From assembly GCA_017621055.1 (NCBI GenBank), contig JAGATX010000015.1, positions 37,535-101,534 on the forward strand: DNA of 64,000 nucleotides, read 5' to 3'. Shown here piece after piece: positions 47,804 through 57,016 of this stretch. This DNA comes from Muribaculaceae bacterium. GTDB lineage: Bacteria > Bacteroidota > Bacteroidia > Bacteroidales > Muribaculaceae. The translations under genes were made by a program, and so were the position numbers. The notes beneath the pieces are model-generated. The model saw only the letters and a list, made by a program, of their open reading frames with translations, made no database searches and was not told the origin of the DNA. How positions within the stretch are numbered: position 1 is the stretch's first letter; each line of letters begins with the position of its first letter.

Positions 47804-48742
47804 ATGGAAGACATCATACTCAATATCGACGACGTAAGCAAGGCTTACACTGGACATCAGGCTCTCGATGGCATATCGCTGGCCGTGCCGCGCGGTTCGG
47901 TCTACGGACTGCTGGGACCCAACGGCGCCGGCAAGACAACTCTGATACGAATTATCAACCACATAACGGCACCCGACTCGGGAACGGTTACTTTCGACGG
48001 CCACACCCTCTGCCAGAACGACATTGCCAATATCGGCTATCTTCCCGAAGAACGCGGACTGTACAAGAAGATGAAGGTCGGCGATCAGGCCGTGTTCTTC
48101 GCCCGGCTCAAAGGCCTCGATAAGAAAACAGCCACCGAACGCCTGAAGGAATGGTTCGCCAAACTCGAAATCGAGGATTGGTGGGACCGCAAGGTGGAGG
48201 AACTTTCAAAGGGCATGGCGCAGAAAGTGCAGTTCATAGTCACAGTCCTTCACCGACCCGAACTGCTTATCTTCGACGAACCTTTTTCGGGGTTTGACCC
48301 CATCAACGCCGGCATACTCAAACGCGAAATCCTGGAGCTGCGCGACGCCGGCGCGACGATTATCTTCTCCACTCACAACATGGGCAGTGTCGAGGAGCTG
48401 TGCGACAATATAACGCTCATAAACCGGTCGCGCAACATCCTTACAGGCAATGTGCGCCAGATCCGCGAACGCCATAGCGGCAACCGCTATGAGCTGACGT
48501 TCATAGGCGATCCGGGCACTCTCGTCGGCGCCGTCGAGCCAATGTGCACTTCATTCACCCTCGGACAGATAGACCGCGACGGCAACGCCACGGCGACAGC
48601 GCGTCTGCGCGAGACCTCCGACATCCGCAATTTCATCGCCGCCGCCAACAGCGCCGTCGAGCTCCGCGGCTTCCGCCGCTGTCTGCCCTCGATGGACGAT
48701 ATATTTGTGGCAGCCGTAGAAGAATATAACTCCAAAAACTAA
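47804..48742 (+). CDS. ABC-2 type exporter ATP-binding protein (NatA-like)
   Basis: A 312-residue ATPase. Walker A LLGPNGAGKTT lies at about residue 37-47, the Q-loop in IANIGYLPEERGLYKKM, signature VEELSKGMAQKVQF, Walker B LLIFDEPFSGFDP, and the H-loop IIFSTHNM. The final 85 residues are the DUF4162-type regulatory tail. It powers the ABC-2 permease encoded 8 bp downstream. NatAB-type systems export sodium or small peptides; the substrate here is unknown. The signature starts LSKGM rather than LSGGQ, as is frequent in this subgroup. Confidence 0.93.
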   Translation: MEDIILNIDDVSKAYTGHQALDGISLAVPRGSVYGLLGPNGAGKTTLIRIINHITAPDSGTVTFDGHTLCQNDIANIGYLPEERGLYKKMKVGDQAVFFARLKGLDKKTATERLKEWFAKLEIEDWWDRKVEELSKGMAQKVQFIVTVLHRPELLIFDEPFSGFDPINAGILKREILELRDAGATIIFSTHNMGSVEELCDNITLINRSRNILTGNVRQIRERHSGNRYELTFIGDPGTLVGAVEPMCTSFTLGQIDRDGNATATARLRETSDIRNFIAAANSAVELRGFRRCLPSMDDIFVAAVEEYNSKN

Positions 48743-48750
48743 AGTCCGTA

Positions 48751-50007
48751 ATGCAACTTCAAATCATCATAGCACGCGAATACCTCGAAAGGGTAAAGCG
48801 TAAAAGCTTTATCATCACCACCCTGCTCGTGCCCATCCTGATGCTGGGCCTCATGGCCGCCCCGGCCTTGATGATGATACTCAGCGAACCCGAGAAAACC
48901 GACGTAATGGTGTGCGACGCCACCGGCCGCATAGCCCCGCTGCTGAGCGGTAACGGCGAGGTGACATTCACCACCACGGACCTCACACCCGACGCCCTGC
49001 GCAGCGACGAGGACATCCAGGCCTACATAATTATAGGTGCCGACGCGGTGAGCCGCCCCGAACGCGATATCACCGTATATACCCGCGGCTCGCTAAGCAT
49101 GATAACCGACTCATATATAACCTCGCAGCTCAACCGCGCTGTCGAGGATGTAAGACTCGAGGCTTATAATGTTGGCGACATACGCCGTATCCTCGACGAG
49201 GTGCAGGTGGACTGCACCTACCATACCGTCAATATCGAAGGGGAGGCCGAGACATCCACGTCCAGCACCCTGTCGTATATCATCGCCCTCACCACCGACA
49301 TGCTCCTGTACATGTTCATCCTCATCTACGGTCAGATGGTTATGACCTCAATCATAGAGGAGAAAACCAACCGCGTGCTCGAACTGGTGGTGTCGTCGGT
49401 GAAACCCCGCATGCTCATGCTCGGCAAAATCCTCGGCATCGGTCTGGTGGCCGTGACTCAGATACTGATATGGGGCGTGCTGTTGGGCGCTGCCTCGGCA
49501 TGGCTCATGCCCTCGCTGGGCGCCGCCGGCGACGTCGCCGCCAACGAACCCGAACTGGCGTCGGCCATAGCCCTGCTGGCCGACCCCGCATATGTATTCG
49601 GCATTTTCGGCTGGATGTTGCTCTTCTTCATCGGCGGTTATCTGTTCTATTCGGCCATCTTCGCCGCCATAGGCTCCGCTGTGGATAATATTCAGGATGC
49701 CGGACAACTGTCGTCAGTGGCTACCGTGCCAGTAATCCTCGGTATCATAGCCTCCATGTCAGTGATCAACAATCCCGGGAGCACCCTCGCCTTCTGGCTC
49801 GGCATCATACCCCTCACCTCGCCCATGTGCATGATGGCGCGGCTGCCCTTCGGCGTCCCCCTCTGGGAAATCCTGCTGTCACTGGCCGTTCTCTATGCCT
49901 CTTTCATGTTCATGATCTGGCTGTGTGCCAAAATCTACCGCGTGGGCATTTTCATGTACGGCAAGAAGCCTACCCTACTGGAAATTATCCGCTGGAGCAG
50001 ATATTAA
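48751..50007 (+). CDS. ABC-2 type exporter permease (NatB-like)
   Basis: A 418-residue membrane protein. An N-terminal helix (about 20-42, IITTLLVPILMLGLMAAPAL) leads to an extracytoplasmic domain of about 140 residues. Five or six more helices follow from residue 175, including IALTTDMLLYMFILIYGQMV and EEKTNRVLELVVSSVKPRML, the conserved ABC-2 coupling region. It lies 8 bp after its ATPase, so the two form a simple exporter. The domain order matches NatB/ABC2_membrane_3. Function beyond export is not evident. Confidence 0.9.
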   Translation: MQLQIIIAREYLERVKRKSFIITTLLVPILMLGLMAAPALMMILSEPEKTDVMVCDATGRIAPLLSGNGEVTFTTTDLTPDALRSDEDIQAYIIIGADAVSRPERDITVYTRGSLSMITDSYITSQLNRAVEDVRLEAYNVGDIRRILDEVQVDCTYHTVNIEGEAETSTSSTLSYIIALTTDMLLYMFILIYGQMVMTSIIEEKTNRVLELVVSSVKPRMLMLGKILGIGLVAVTQILIWGVLLGAASAWLMPSLGAAGDVAANEPELASAIALLADPAYVFGIFGWMLLFFIGGYLFYSAIFAAIGSAVDNIQDAGQLSSVATVPVILGIIASMSVINNPGSTLAFWLGIIPLTSPMCMMARLPFGVPLWEILLSLAVLYASFMFMIWLCAKIYRVGIFMYGKKPTLLEIIRWSRY

Positions 50008-50020
50008 AACATTCGGGACT

Positions 50021-50112
50021 GTGCCGCCGTTATACGTTTGTGGTTTGAAAAACGCGCAACGGCGGCACCGTTTTGGCCGCTTTCGCCCCAATTTAAAGTT
50101 TTTTAAGCGGCC
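50021..50112 (+). repeat. Two inverted repeats in the gap before the sigma factor gene
   Basis: GTGCCGCCGTT (50021-50031) pairs with 50058-50068 (11 bp, loop 26) and may end the ABC exporter transcript. GGCCGCTT (50075-50082) pairs with AAGCGGCC (50105-50112). Both stand upstream of the -7 element at 50141. Confidence 0.5.
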
Positions 50113-50140
50113 GGCATGCATTCTTTTCGCAAAAAAGCGC

Positions 50141-50148
50141 TAACTTTG
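50141..50148 (+). promoter_or_regulatory. -7 promoter element for the primary sigma factor gene
   Basis: TAACTTTG, an exact match, 38 bp before the ATG. The expected -33 position does not show a TTTG. Confidence 0.65.
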
Positions 50149-50186
50149 CGGGCTTAAGCATAAATACATACTGTTAACAACAACAT

Positions 50187-51047
50187 ATGAGACAACTAAA
50201 GATTACAAAATCGATTACCAACCGCGAAAGCGCCTCGCTCGACAAATACCTTCAGGAAATTGGCCGCGAGGAACTTATCTCGGTCGAAGAGGAAGTTGAG
50301 CTGGCACAGCGCATACGTCAGGGCGACGAGGCCGCACTCGACAAGCTCACCCGCGCCAACCTCCGTTTCGTGGTTTCTGTTGCAAAGCAATATCAGAACC
50401 AGGGTTTGTCTCTCCCCGATCTTATCAACGAGGGTAACCTCGGCCTCATAAAGGCCGCCCGCAAATTCGACGAGACCCGCGGCTTCAAGTTCATATCGTA
50501 TGCCGTGTGGTGGATACGCCAGAGCATTCTTCAGGCCCTCGCCGAGCAGAGCCGAATTGTGCGTCTCCCTCTCAACCAGGTAGGCTCCCTCAATAAAATA
50601 GGCAAGGCCCTCAGCAAATTCGAGCAGGAAAACGAACGCCGGCCCTCCCCCGAGGAACTCGCCGAAACCCTCGATGTCCCCGTAGAAAAAATTGCCGACA
50701 CCCTCAAGGTCTCCGGCCGGCATATCTCCGTCGACGCTCCCTTTGTGGAGGGCGAGGACAACAGCCTCCTCGACGTCCTCACTAATGACGACAGCCCCAT
50801 GGCCGACGCCTCGCTCAATCAGGAGTCGCTTTCCAACGAAGTGGAGCGAGCCCTCCGGCAACTCCATGAACGCGAGCGCGACATTCTCAAGATGTTCTTC
50901 GGCATCGGGTGTCAGGAAATGACCCTTGAGGAAATAGGCGCCAAATTCGACCTCACGCGCGAACGCGTGCGCCAGATCAAGGAGAAGGCCATTCGCCGAC
51001 TCAAAGGTCAGCGTAGCCGTCTGCTTAAAGGTTACCTCGGCCAATAA
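50187..51047 (+). CDS. rpoD: Primary RNA polymerase sigma factor (RpoD, sigma-ABfr)
   Basis: A 286-residue sigma-70 protein. Region 1.2 is [16 protein letters not shown], region 2 has [20 protein letters not shown] and [20 protein letters not shown] (promoter melting and -10 contact), and region 4 has the helix-turn-helix [20 protein letters not shown]. Region 1.1 and the long non-conserved insert of proteobacterial RpoD are absent, as is standard in Bacteroidetes. This factor recognises the TTTG/TAnnTTTG promoters seen across the window. The C-terminus [10 protein letters not shown] is complete. A terminator follows 20 bp after the stop. Confidence 0.97.
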   Translation: MRQLKITKSITNRESASLDKYLQEIGREELISVEEEVELAQRIRQGDEAALDKLTRANLRFVVSVAKQYQNQGLSLPDLINEGNLGLIKAARKFDETRGFKFISYAVWWIRQSILQALAEQSRIVRLPLNQVGSLNKIGKALSKFEQENERRPSPEELAETLDVPVEKIADTLKVSGRHISVDAPFVEGEDNSLLDVLTNDDSPMADASLNQESLSNEVERALRQLHERERDILKMFFGIGCQEMTLEEIGAKFDLTRERVRQIKEKAIRRLKGQRSRLLKGYLGQ

Positions 51048-51066
51048 TTTCAGCCGTCCTCATATC

Positions 51067-51096
51067 AACTCCCGCCCATCCCGGCGGGAGTTTTTT
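51067..51096 (+). terminator. Rho-independent terminator after rpoD
   Basis: ACTCCCGCC (51068-51076), loop of 6, GGCGGGAGT (51083-51091), then a T tract to 51096. The end of the T tract also forms the -33 element of the next promoter. Confidence 0.9.
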
Positions 51097-51124
51097 GTCC
51101 CTTCCACAAAAAACGCTATCTTTG
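51094..51124 (+). promoter_or_regulatory. Bacteroidetes promoter for the phosphoribosyltransferase-HAD pair
   Basis: TTTG at 51094-51097, 19 bp, then TATCTTTG at 51117-51124. The predicted start, near 51131, lies after ATG 51129, so translation must begin at ATG 51147. Confidence 0.75.
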
Positions 51125-51146
51125 CATCATGACCGGCATATTGAAC

Positions 51147-51740
51147 ATGAACGTTGTTACACTATCTGCCCCCAGCCTCGACTGGCTGACAAAGGAACTG
51201 GCTGAAAAGATTGAAAAAGATCATCCGCAGCCTTTCGATATCGTTATTGCCATCAGAAGAGGCGGCAGCTATGTGGCGCGCTCGTTTCTCAAAAGTTTTC
51301 CGGAAGATAAGGCGCTTTTTTTCGCCGAAGTTCAGGTGCAGCGCCCCACGACAAAGAGAAAAAAAGGATGGGTCACAAAAGGTCTGCGTCGACTGCCGCT
51401 TTGGTATCTTGATTTCTTGCGTTGCATCGAAGCTTCATTGCTAAGCATTAAGCACAGTTTGTCAAAATCTGCCATACCTGCAATTTCTCTGGGCGATGAT
51501 TTGGCTTCGAAAGTCAGATCTGGCAAGCCGGAAGTTCTTGTCATCGATGATGCCGTCGACAGCGGCGTGACCGTCAAAGCTGTGATTGATTCCATCAAGC
51601 GCCTAAACCCCGAAGCCCGCATAACAACGGCGGTCATCACCCAGACAACAAGTAATCCGCTTGTAAAAGCTGATTATTTTATTTATAATAACCGGACTTT
51701 GGTGAGGTTCCCCTGGTCCGCCGATTACCTCGAATCATGA
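51147..51740 (+). CDS. Phosphoribosyltransferase-fold protein
   Basis: About 197 residues with a PRTase type I fold. The PRPP loop is VLVIDDAVDSGVTVKAVIDS, the hallmark DD-x-V-x-SG-x-T form, and the phosphate loop lies around IAIRRGGSYVAR. The hood region (RPTTKRKKGWVTKGLRRLPL) is basic. The specific base is not readable; purine salvage, regulatory or biosynthetic PRTases all share the motif. I prefer ATG 51147 because the promoter's start lies past ATG 51129. It overlaps the HAD gene by 4 bp. The pair looks more AT-rich than its neighbours, which hints at later acquisition. Confidence 0.82.
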   Translation: MNVVTLSAPSLDWLTKELAEKIEKDHPQPFDIVIAIRRGGSYVARSFLKSFPEDKALFFAEVQVQRPTTKRKKGWVTKGLRRLPLWYLDFLRCIEASLLSIKHSLSKSAIPAISLGDDLASKVRSGKPEVLVIDDAVDSGVTVKAVIDSIKRLNPEARITTAVITQTTSNPLVKADYFIYNNRTLVRFPWSADYLES

Positions 51741-52336
51741 TTGTCGTTGATCTGGACGGCACGCTCCTGACATGCAATTCCTTCAGACTCTTTGCATCGT
51801 ATCTTTTTCGCAATGCATTGAAAAAGGGAAAGGTCGGCACGGCCTTAAAGTTTTCTTGCTGGACAGCTGCCCGCAAATTAAATATAATTGACCATCGACG
51901 GCTGAAATGGCAACTTATGAAGCTCGCCGATATATCGATGACTGAAAACGACTACCTACTGCTCGCCGAAAATCTCGTCAAATGCTTAAATCCTTCAGTC
52001 GTTCAGTTTTTGCGCGGGAAAGAATGGATACTTGCCACGGCAGCTTCCTATGAATATGTTTTGTTCCTCTCCCGGCTCATTGGTTGTAAATCTTTCATCG
52101 CTACCCAGCGGCCGGCATCGGGCCTTTTCAAAGACTATCGTGAGAACAAAGGCGAAAGGAAACTCGAGGCTATCGGCAGTACGTTCCCTGGTTCAGAAAT
52201 TGACACTGCCATCACTGACCATCTCGACGATTTGCCGCTACTCTCGGCTGCACATCGCCGAATTCTGGTAAATCCCTCCAAATCTACTCTCAATAACGTT
52301 CAAATACAGCGTCTCAACCCCACTATATGGAACTGA
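51737..52336 (+). CDS. HAD-superfamily hydrolase
   Basis: A 199-residue HAD phosphatase. Motif I is VVDLDGTLLTCNSF at the very N-terminus (nucleophile Asp and acid/base Asp), motif II ILATAAS, and motif IV HLDDLPLL. A helical cap (residues 20-90) sits between motifs I and II, in the manner of HAD-IB/SerB-like enzymes. It starts inside the end of the phosphoribosyltransferase gene (ATGA overlap), so the two proteins are made together. A PRTase plus phosphatase could form and then dephosphorylate a ribosyl product, but that is inference. No terminator follows clearly. Confidence 0.84.
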   Translation: MIVVDLDGTLLTCNSFRLFASYLFRNALKKGKVGTALKFSCWTAARKLNIIDHRRLKWQLMKLADISMTENDYLLLAENLVKCLNPSVVQFLRGKEWILATAASYEYVLFLSRLIGCKSFIATQRPASGLFKDYRENKGERKLEAIGSTFPGSEIDTAITDHLDDLPLLSAAHRRILVNPSKSTLNNVQIQRLNPTIWN

Positions 52337-52455
52337 GGGACATTGTTTTTTAACATTCTTAACAGTTAGGCGGCGCGTTGACGGCGAAATAATTCGTAAC
52401 TTCGCAATGAATTGACAGAAGTCCGCCAATTTGTTGTTTCATATATCCAAACCGC

Positions 52456-54015
52456 ATGAAAAACAGCCTGCTGAGCCTTGTTATGGGCGCCATAGCCCTG
52501 CCATTCATAGCCGGTGGTTGCCACAAAGCACCCGCCGAGCCTAATAATCTGGTAATAATCCATACCAACGACACCCATTCGCAAATCGACCCCGACAGCC
52601 ACGACCGCGGAGGCGTTGTCCGACGCCTGGCCGTTATCGACAGCATACGCCGCGCAAATCCCAACACCATGCTCGTCGATGCCGGCGATGTGGTGCAAGG
52701 CACCCTCTATTTCTATCTCTACGGCGGCCAGGTGGAGCAGGAAGTGCTCAACATGATGGGCCTCGACCTCGGCATCCTCGGCAACCACGAATTCGACAAT
52801 GGCATCGACTCTCTGGCAACCATCCTGAACCTGCGGCACTCGCCCATGCTCGCCACCAACTACACTACCGCCGGAACACCCCTCGACGGACGTTTCATAC
52901 CCTATGAGATGCGCGAGGTCGGCGGCAAGAAAATAGCGTTCATCGGCCTCAACCTCAATCCAGAAGGAATGATTTCACCCGAGAACTGCCAAGGGCTCGG
53001 ATACCTCGATGTCATAGCCACCGCCAACATCATGGCCGACAGCCTAAAGAACCATATGGGTGCCGACGCCGTCGTGGCCCTGTCGCACATAGGTTACAAC
53101 CCCGCCGGGCTGCCGGGCGACAGTCTGCTGGCCGTAAGCACCCGCAACATCGACGTCATTATCGGCGGTCACAGCCACGACACCATCGACCCCGCCACTG
53201 CCGAGGGCTCCCGGCGCAGCCGTCTGCGCAACATCGACGGCAAGGAAGTGCTGGTGGTGCAGACCGGAAAAGCCGGCCGCAACCTGGGAGTGATTACCAT
53301 TAATCTGGACAGCCTCGGACTTGGAGGCCACCCCGATTACTCGCTCATACCCATCGACGCACGCCACGACGCCCTGCCCGCAAATCGTGACCTCGAGGCG
53401 CTGATTGCCCGCTACCGTGTGGGCGTCGACTCGTTGATGACCGACTGGATCGGCACTGCCACACGCCCGCTACCCGCCGACGGCAACGAACTCCTCAACT
53501 TTTTTGCAGACTATGTGTACTCGCGCGGTGCCGCAATAGCTCCCCGCGTGGACCTCTCCATTGTCAACAAAGGCGGACTGCGCACCGACATCCCCGCCGG
53601 CCGTTTTTCCAAAGGTCAGATAATCAACCTGCTGCCCTTCCGCAACAAGATAGTGGTTGTCGATGTGCCGGGAACAGACCTTAAGAGCATATTCGAGGTC
53701 ATGGCCAGCACCGAAGGCAATGGCGTGAGCGACAACGTGCGCGCCACCTACGTGCCAGGCACCGACCATCCCGCCCTCGGTACCGTGACCATCAACGGCA
53801 AGCCCATCGAACCGGCGAAAACATACCGGGTGGCAACGATTGATTACCTTGCCAATGGCGGCGATTATATGCGCGGTTTCCTCAACGGGCGCCGCGTGGC
53901 ATCCAGCGACAATGTAATATACGACGACCTCATCAGCTATTTCGACGGTGGCGCCGGCACAGCCCGACCCCTCGAAGGCGACACCATCGCCCGCTGGCAG
54001 CAAACAGCCCGCTAA
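52456..54015 (+). CDS. 5'-nucleotidase/UshA-family lipoprotein
   Basis: A 519-residue protein. A lipoprotein signal (AGGCHK, Cys22) is followed by a calcineurin-like metallophosphatase domain with metal motifs VIIHTNDTHSQID, VDAGDVVQGT, LGNHEFDNG, and IIGGHSHDTID. The C-terminal 5'-nucleotidase domain has VDLSIVNKGGLRTDI (substrate-binding NxGG) and KTYRVATIDYLANGGD. UshA-type enzymes hydrolyse extracellular nucleotides. Several Bacteroidales split these domains into two genes; here they are fused. The gene lies 119 bp after the HAD gene, with a near-consensus TAACTTCG in between, and 13 bp before the GH3 gene. Confidence 0.92.
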   Translation: MKNSLLSLVMGAIALPFIAGGCHKAPAEPNNLVIIHTNDTHSQIDPDSHDRGGVVRRLAVIDSIRRANPNTMLVDAGDVVQGTLYFYLYGGQVEQEVLNMMGLDLGILGNHEFDNGIDSLATILNLRHSPMLATNYTTAGTPLDGRFIPYEMREVGGKKIAFIGLNLNPEGMISPENCQGLGYLDVIATANIMADSLKNHMGADAVVALSHIGYNPAGLPGDSLLAVSTRNIDVIIGGHSHDTIDPATAEGSRRSRLRNIDGKEVLVVQTGKAGRNLGVITINLDSLGLGGHPDYSLIPIDARHDALPANRDLEALIARYRVGVDSLMTDWIGTATRPLPADGNELLNFFADYVYSRGAAIAPRVDLSIVNKGGLRTDIPAGRFSKGQIINLLPFRNKIVVVDVPGTDLKSIFEVMASTEGNGVSDNVRATYVPGTDHPALGTVTINGKPIEPAKTYRVATIDYLANGGDYMRGFLNGRRVASSDNVIYDDLISYFDGGAGTARPLEGDTIARWQQTAR

Positions 54016-54028
54016 ACAACTTCTTGCC

Positions 54029-57016
54029 ATGAATATACGCAATTATCTCACAATCCTGCTGCTCGCTCTTGCCGGCAGCATGGCCGCCGGCGACTCTCCC
54101 ATCCTCGCCGCCGGCCACGAAGCCGACGCCACCCGTTGGGCAGACTCCGTCTACAACACTCTGAACACCCGCCAGCGCCTCGCGCAACTCATCTTCCCCA
54201 AAGTGTCGCCCCGCGCCGACGGCGCACGCGCCACCCTCCTTAAATATTTCCGCGACAACGGCATGGGCGGCCTCCTCTTCAGTGAGGGACCGCTCGACAA
54301 ATATGCACAATATAACAATCTTGTTCAGGAAAACAGCCGCGTGCCCGTGCTCATGACCTTCGACGGCGAATGGGGCCTGTCGATGCGTATCCAGGACACA
54401 CCGCGCTTTCCGCACAACATGGCGTTAGGTGCCGTGCGCAATCCCCGCCTGCTCTACCGCTACGGTCAGGAGATGGCCCGCGAATGCCGTCTTGTCGGGC
54501 TGCAGGTGAATTTCGCGCCGGATGCCGACGTAAATTCCAATCCGGCAAACCCGGTGATCGGGTATCGGGCCTTCGGGTCGGTTCCTTCGCGGGTTGCCAC
54601 GGCGTCTGTGGCATATTCACTTGGTATGGAAGATGCCGGTGTGCAGTCTGTAGCCAAGCATTTCCCGGGTCACGGCGATACCAACGTTGACTCCCACAAG
54701 GCAAAGCCGACGGTGAACCATTCACGCGCCACCCTCGACACCACCGACCTGGTGCCCTTCCGCGAATACATCAACGCCGGTTTGTCTGGCATAATGGTAG
54801 GACATATTGCCGTGCCGGCACTTGACAACAGCAACACTCCCGCCTCGCTGTCGCCGGCGATAACAACATCGCTGCTCCGCGACGCCATGAATTTCAACGG
54901 ATTGATCTACACCGACGCTCTGGGAATGCGCGGTGCCGTCGACCCCGCCGGCCGCGACGCCTCGCTGGCCGCGCTCCTCGCCGGCGCCGACGTTCTTCTG
55001 TGCCCGTCGCAACCCGTGCATACCCTCGACATCCTGGTGGAAGCCGTCAATAACGGAACAATTCCCCTCTCGGTGGTGGAAGACCGCTGCAAACGTGTGC
55101 TCCGATATAAATATTACCTCGGGCTGGGCCGCGCCGGCGCCGGCAGGGTGAACACCGACATCGCCGCCCTTCGGCGCGAAATCAATTCTCCCGAAGCCGC
55201 CGCCCTGATCGACGAACTGTGCGACGCCGCCATCACAGTACTGCGCAACGACCATTCCACACTGCCCTTCGGCGGTCTGGATTCCACCAAAACGGTGATT
55301 GTCACCATCGGCGCCGGCAACGGCGAAGAGTTTGTCAACACCTGCCTGCACTATGCCGATGCCGAAGTATTCCATATGCATACCGCCGGACCCGGACAGG
55401 CGGCGCGTGCTGCCATCAGGCGTGCCGACCGAGTTATTCTCGCCGTTTATTCCGACAGCGCCGCACAACGCGAAGTTTTTTCGCGTGTCAGCGCCGAAGC
55501 GCAGGGCAAATGCACCGCCGTGTTCTTCGTCAACCCCTACAAGATGAAGAAATTCAGTGCATCGCTGCCTAATGTCAATGCCCTCATGCTCGCCTATGAC
55601 AATATCAAGCCAATGGAACGCGCCGCCGCCCAGGCTCTTTATGGAGGCATTGACGTCGACGGCACACTGCCCGTCGACCTGCGGGGCGTAGCGCCTGCCG
55701 GCACCGGCATAAGACTGCAAAAGACCCGGCTCGGCTTCAGCTCGCCCGTGGCCGAGGGCTTTCAGCCCTGGCTAACCGACAGTATCGATGCCATTGTCGG
55801 AAAAGTTATCGCCGACGGCGGCATGCCCGGCTGTCAGGTTCTGGTGGCCCGTCATGGCAACATAGTGCTCAGCAAAGCCTACGGGCGGCTGGCGACAGCA
55901 ACAAGCCCGAAAGTAGACCGCCGCACAGTCTACGACCTTGCTTCGGTCTCGAAAGCCACCGGCACACTCCCCGGCATCATGAAAACCTACGACATGGGGC
56001 TGTTCAGCCTCGCCGACACTCTCGGTCATCTCATCCCCGAAATCACTGACAGCGCCAAGCGAGCCATCACCGTGCGCGAACTCCTTTACCACGAGAGCGG
56101 CATGCCGGCAGCACTGCCCATGTACGACATAATGGTAGACAGTAATTCCTACACGGGACGCCTGATAGCACCACGACGCGACGCCGTGCACACCCTCAAA
56201 GTGGGACGCAACGCCTTTGCGCACCGTCGCGCGCGCCTGCGCTCCGATATAGTATCGCCGCGACGCACCGACCGCTTTCCAATCGAAGCTGCCGCGGGCG
56301 TCTTTACAGGCCGCGGGACCTACGACACCCTTATGCACCGCATCTACGACATCCCCCTGCGGTCGACAAAAAACTACAACTACTCGTGTCTTAATTTCTG
56401 TCTGCTCATGGACATCGAACAGCGGCTCACCGGCCGCCCCCACGATGAATTTGTCAGAACCGAGGTTTTCGGACCCATAGGCGCCTACAACACCGGCTAC
56501 CGCGCCGCCGACCGTCTGCCGGCCGACCGCATAGCTCCCACCGAGAACGACCCCTTGCTGCGACGCCAGATTCTGCGGGGATACGTGCACGATGAACTTG
56601 CAAACTTCTCGGGCGGTGTGCAAGGCAATGCCGGCCTCTTCGCCAATGCCGAAGACCTGGCAAAATTGTGCCAGATGCTCCTCAACGGCGGTACTTACGG
56701 CGACCGACGCATAATCTCCGAGGAAACGGCAAGACTTTTCACGACCGACAAAAGCGCCACCTGCCGCCGCGGCCTCGGTTTCGACAAACCCGACACCGAA
56801 AATCCTGAGAGCTCTCCCACTTGCGACGAAGCCGACCCCTCCGTCTTCGGCCACCTCGGTTTCACAGGTACCGTCTTCTGGGTCGACCCGGCCAACGACA
56901 TGATTTTTGTGTTTCTCACCAACAGAGTGTACCCCACGCGCGACACTCCCGTGTTCAACCGCTCGGCAATACGTCCGCATCTTTTCAGCATGCTATATAA
57001 AGCTATAGAAAATTGA
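54029..57016 (+). CDS. GH3 beta-N-acetylglucosaminidase fused to a serine beta-lactamase-like domain
   Basis: A 995-residue protein with a signal peptide (MNIRNYLTILLLALAGSMAA). Residues about 35-370 are a NagZ-like GH3 domain: KHFPGHGDTNVDSHKAKPTV holds the catalytic Asp/His dyad and LIYTDALGMRGA the nucleophile Asp. A flavodoxin-like link region follows, then a beta-lactamase-fold domain from about 600: SxxK motif LASVSKATGTL, YSC at YNYSCLNF where Tyr-x-Asn is typical, and HLGFTGT in place of KTG. Such fusions are common in Bacteroidetes and are thought to trim peptidoglycan. I start it at ATG 54029, inside the gap after the nucleotidase. The Cys in YSC is a possible catalytic change. Confidence 0.9.
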   Translation: MNIRNYLTILLLALAGSMAAGDSPILAAGHEADATRWADSVYNTLNTRQRLAQLIFPKVSPRADGARATLLKYFRDNGMGGLLFSEGPLDKYAQYNNLVQENSRVPVLMTFDGEWGLSMRIQDTPRFPHNMALGAVRNPRLLYRYGQEMARECRLVGLQVNFAPDADVNSNPANPVIGYRAFGSVPSRVATASVAYSLGMEDAGVQSVAKHFPGHGDTNVDSHKAKPTVNHSRATLDTTDLVPFREYINAGLSGIMVGHIAVPALDNSNTPASLSPAITTSLLRDAMNFNGLIYTDALGMRGAVDPAGRDASLAALLAGADVLLCPSQPVHTLDILVEAVNNGTIPLSVVEDRCKRVLRYKYYLGLGRAGAGRVNTDIAALRREINSPEAAALIDELCDAAITVLRNDHSTLPFGGLDSTKTVIVTIGAGNGEEFVNTCLHYADAEVFHMHTAGPGQAARAAIRRADRVILAVYSDSAAQREVFSRVSAEAQGKCTAVFFVNPYKMKKFSASLPNVNALMLAYDNIKPMERAAAQALYGGIDVDGTLPVDLRGVAPAGTGIRLQKTRLGFSSPVAEGFQPWLTDSIDAIVGKVIADGGMPGCQVLVARHGNIVLSKAYGRLATATSPKVDRRTVYDLASVSKATGTLPGIMKTYDMGLFSLADTLGHLIPEITDSAKRAITVRELLYHESGMPAALPMYDIMVDSNSYTGRLIAPRRDAVHTLKVGRNAFAHRRARLRSDIVSPRRTDRFPIEAAAGVFTGRGTYDTLMHRIYDIPLRSTKNYNYSCLNFCLLMDIEQRLTGRPHDEFVRTEVFGPIGAYNTGYRAADRLPADRIAPTENDPLLRRQILRGYVHDELANFSGGVQGNAGLFANAEDLAKLCQMLLNGGTYGDRRIISEETARLFTTDKSATCRRGLGFDKPDTENPESSPTCDEADPSVFGHLGFTGTVFWVDPANDMIFVFLTNRVYPTRDTPVFNRSAIRPHLFSMLYKAIEN

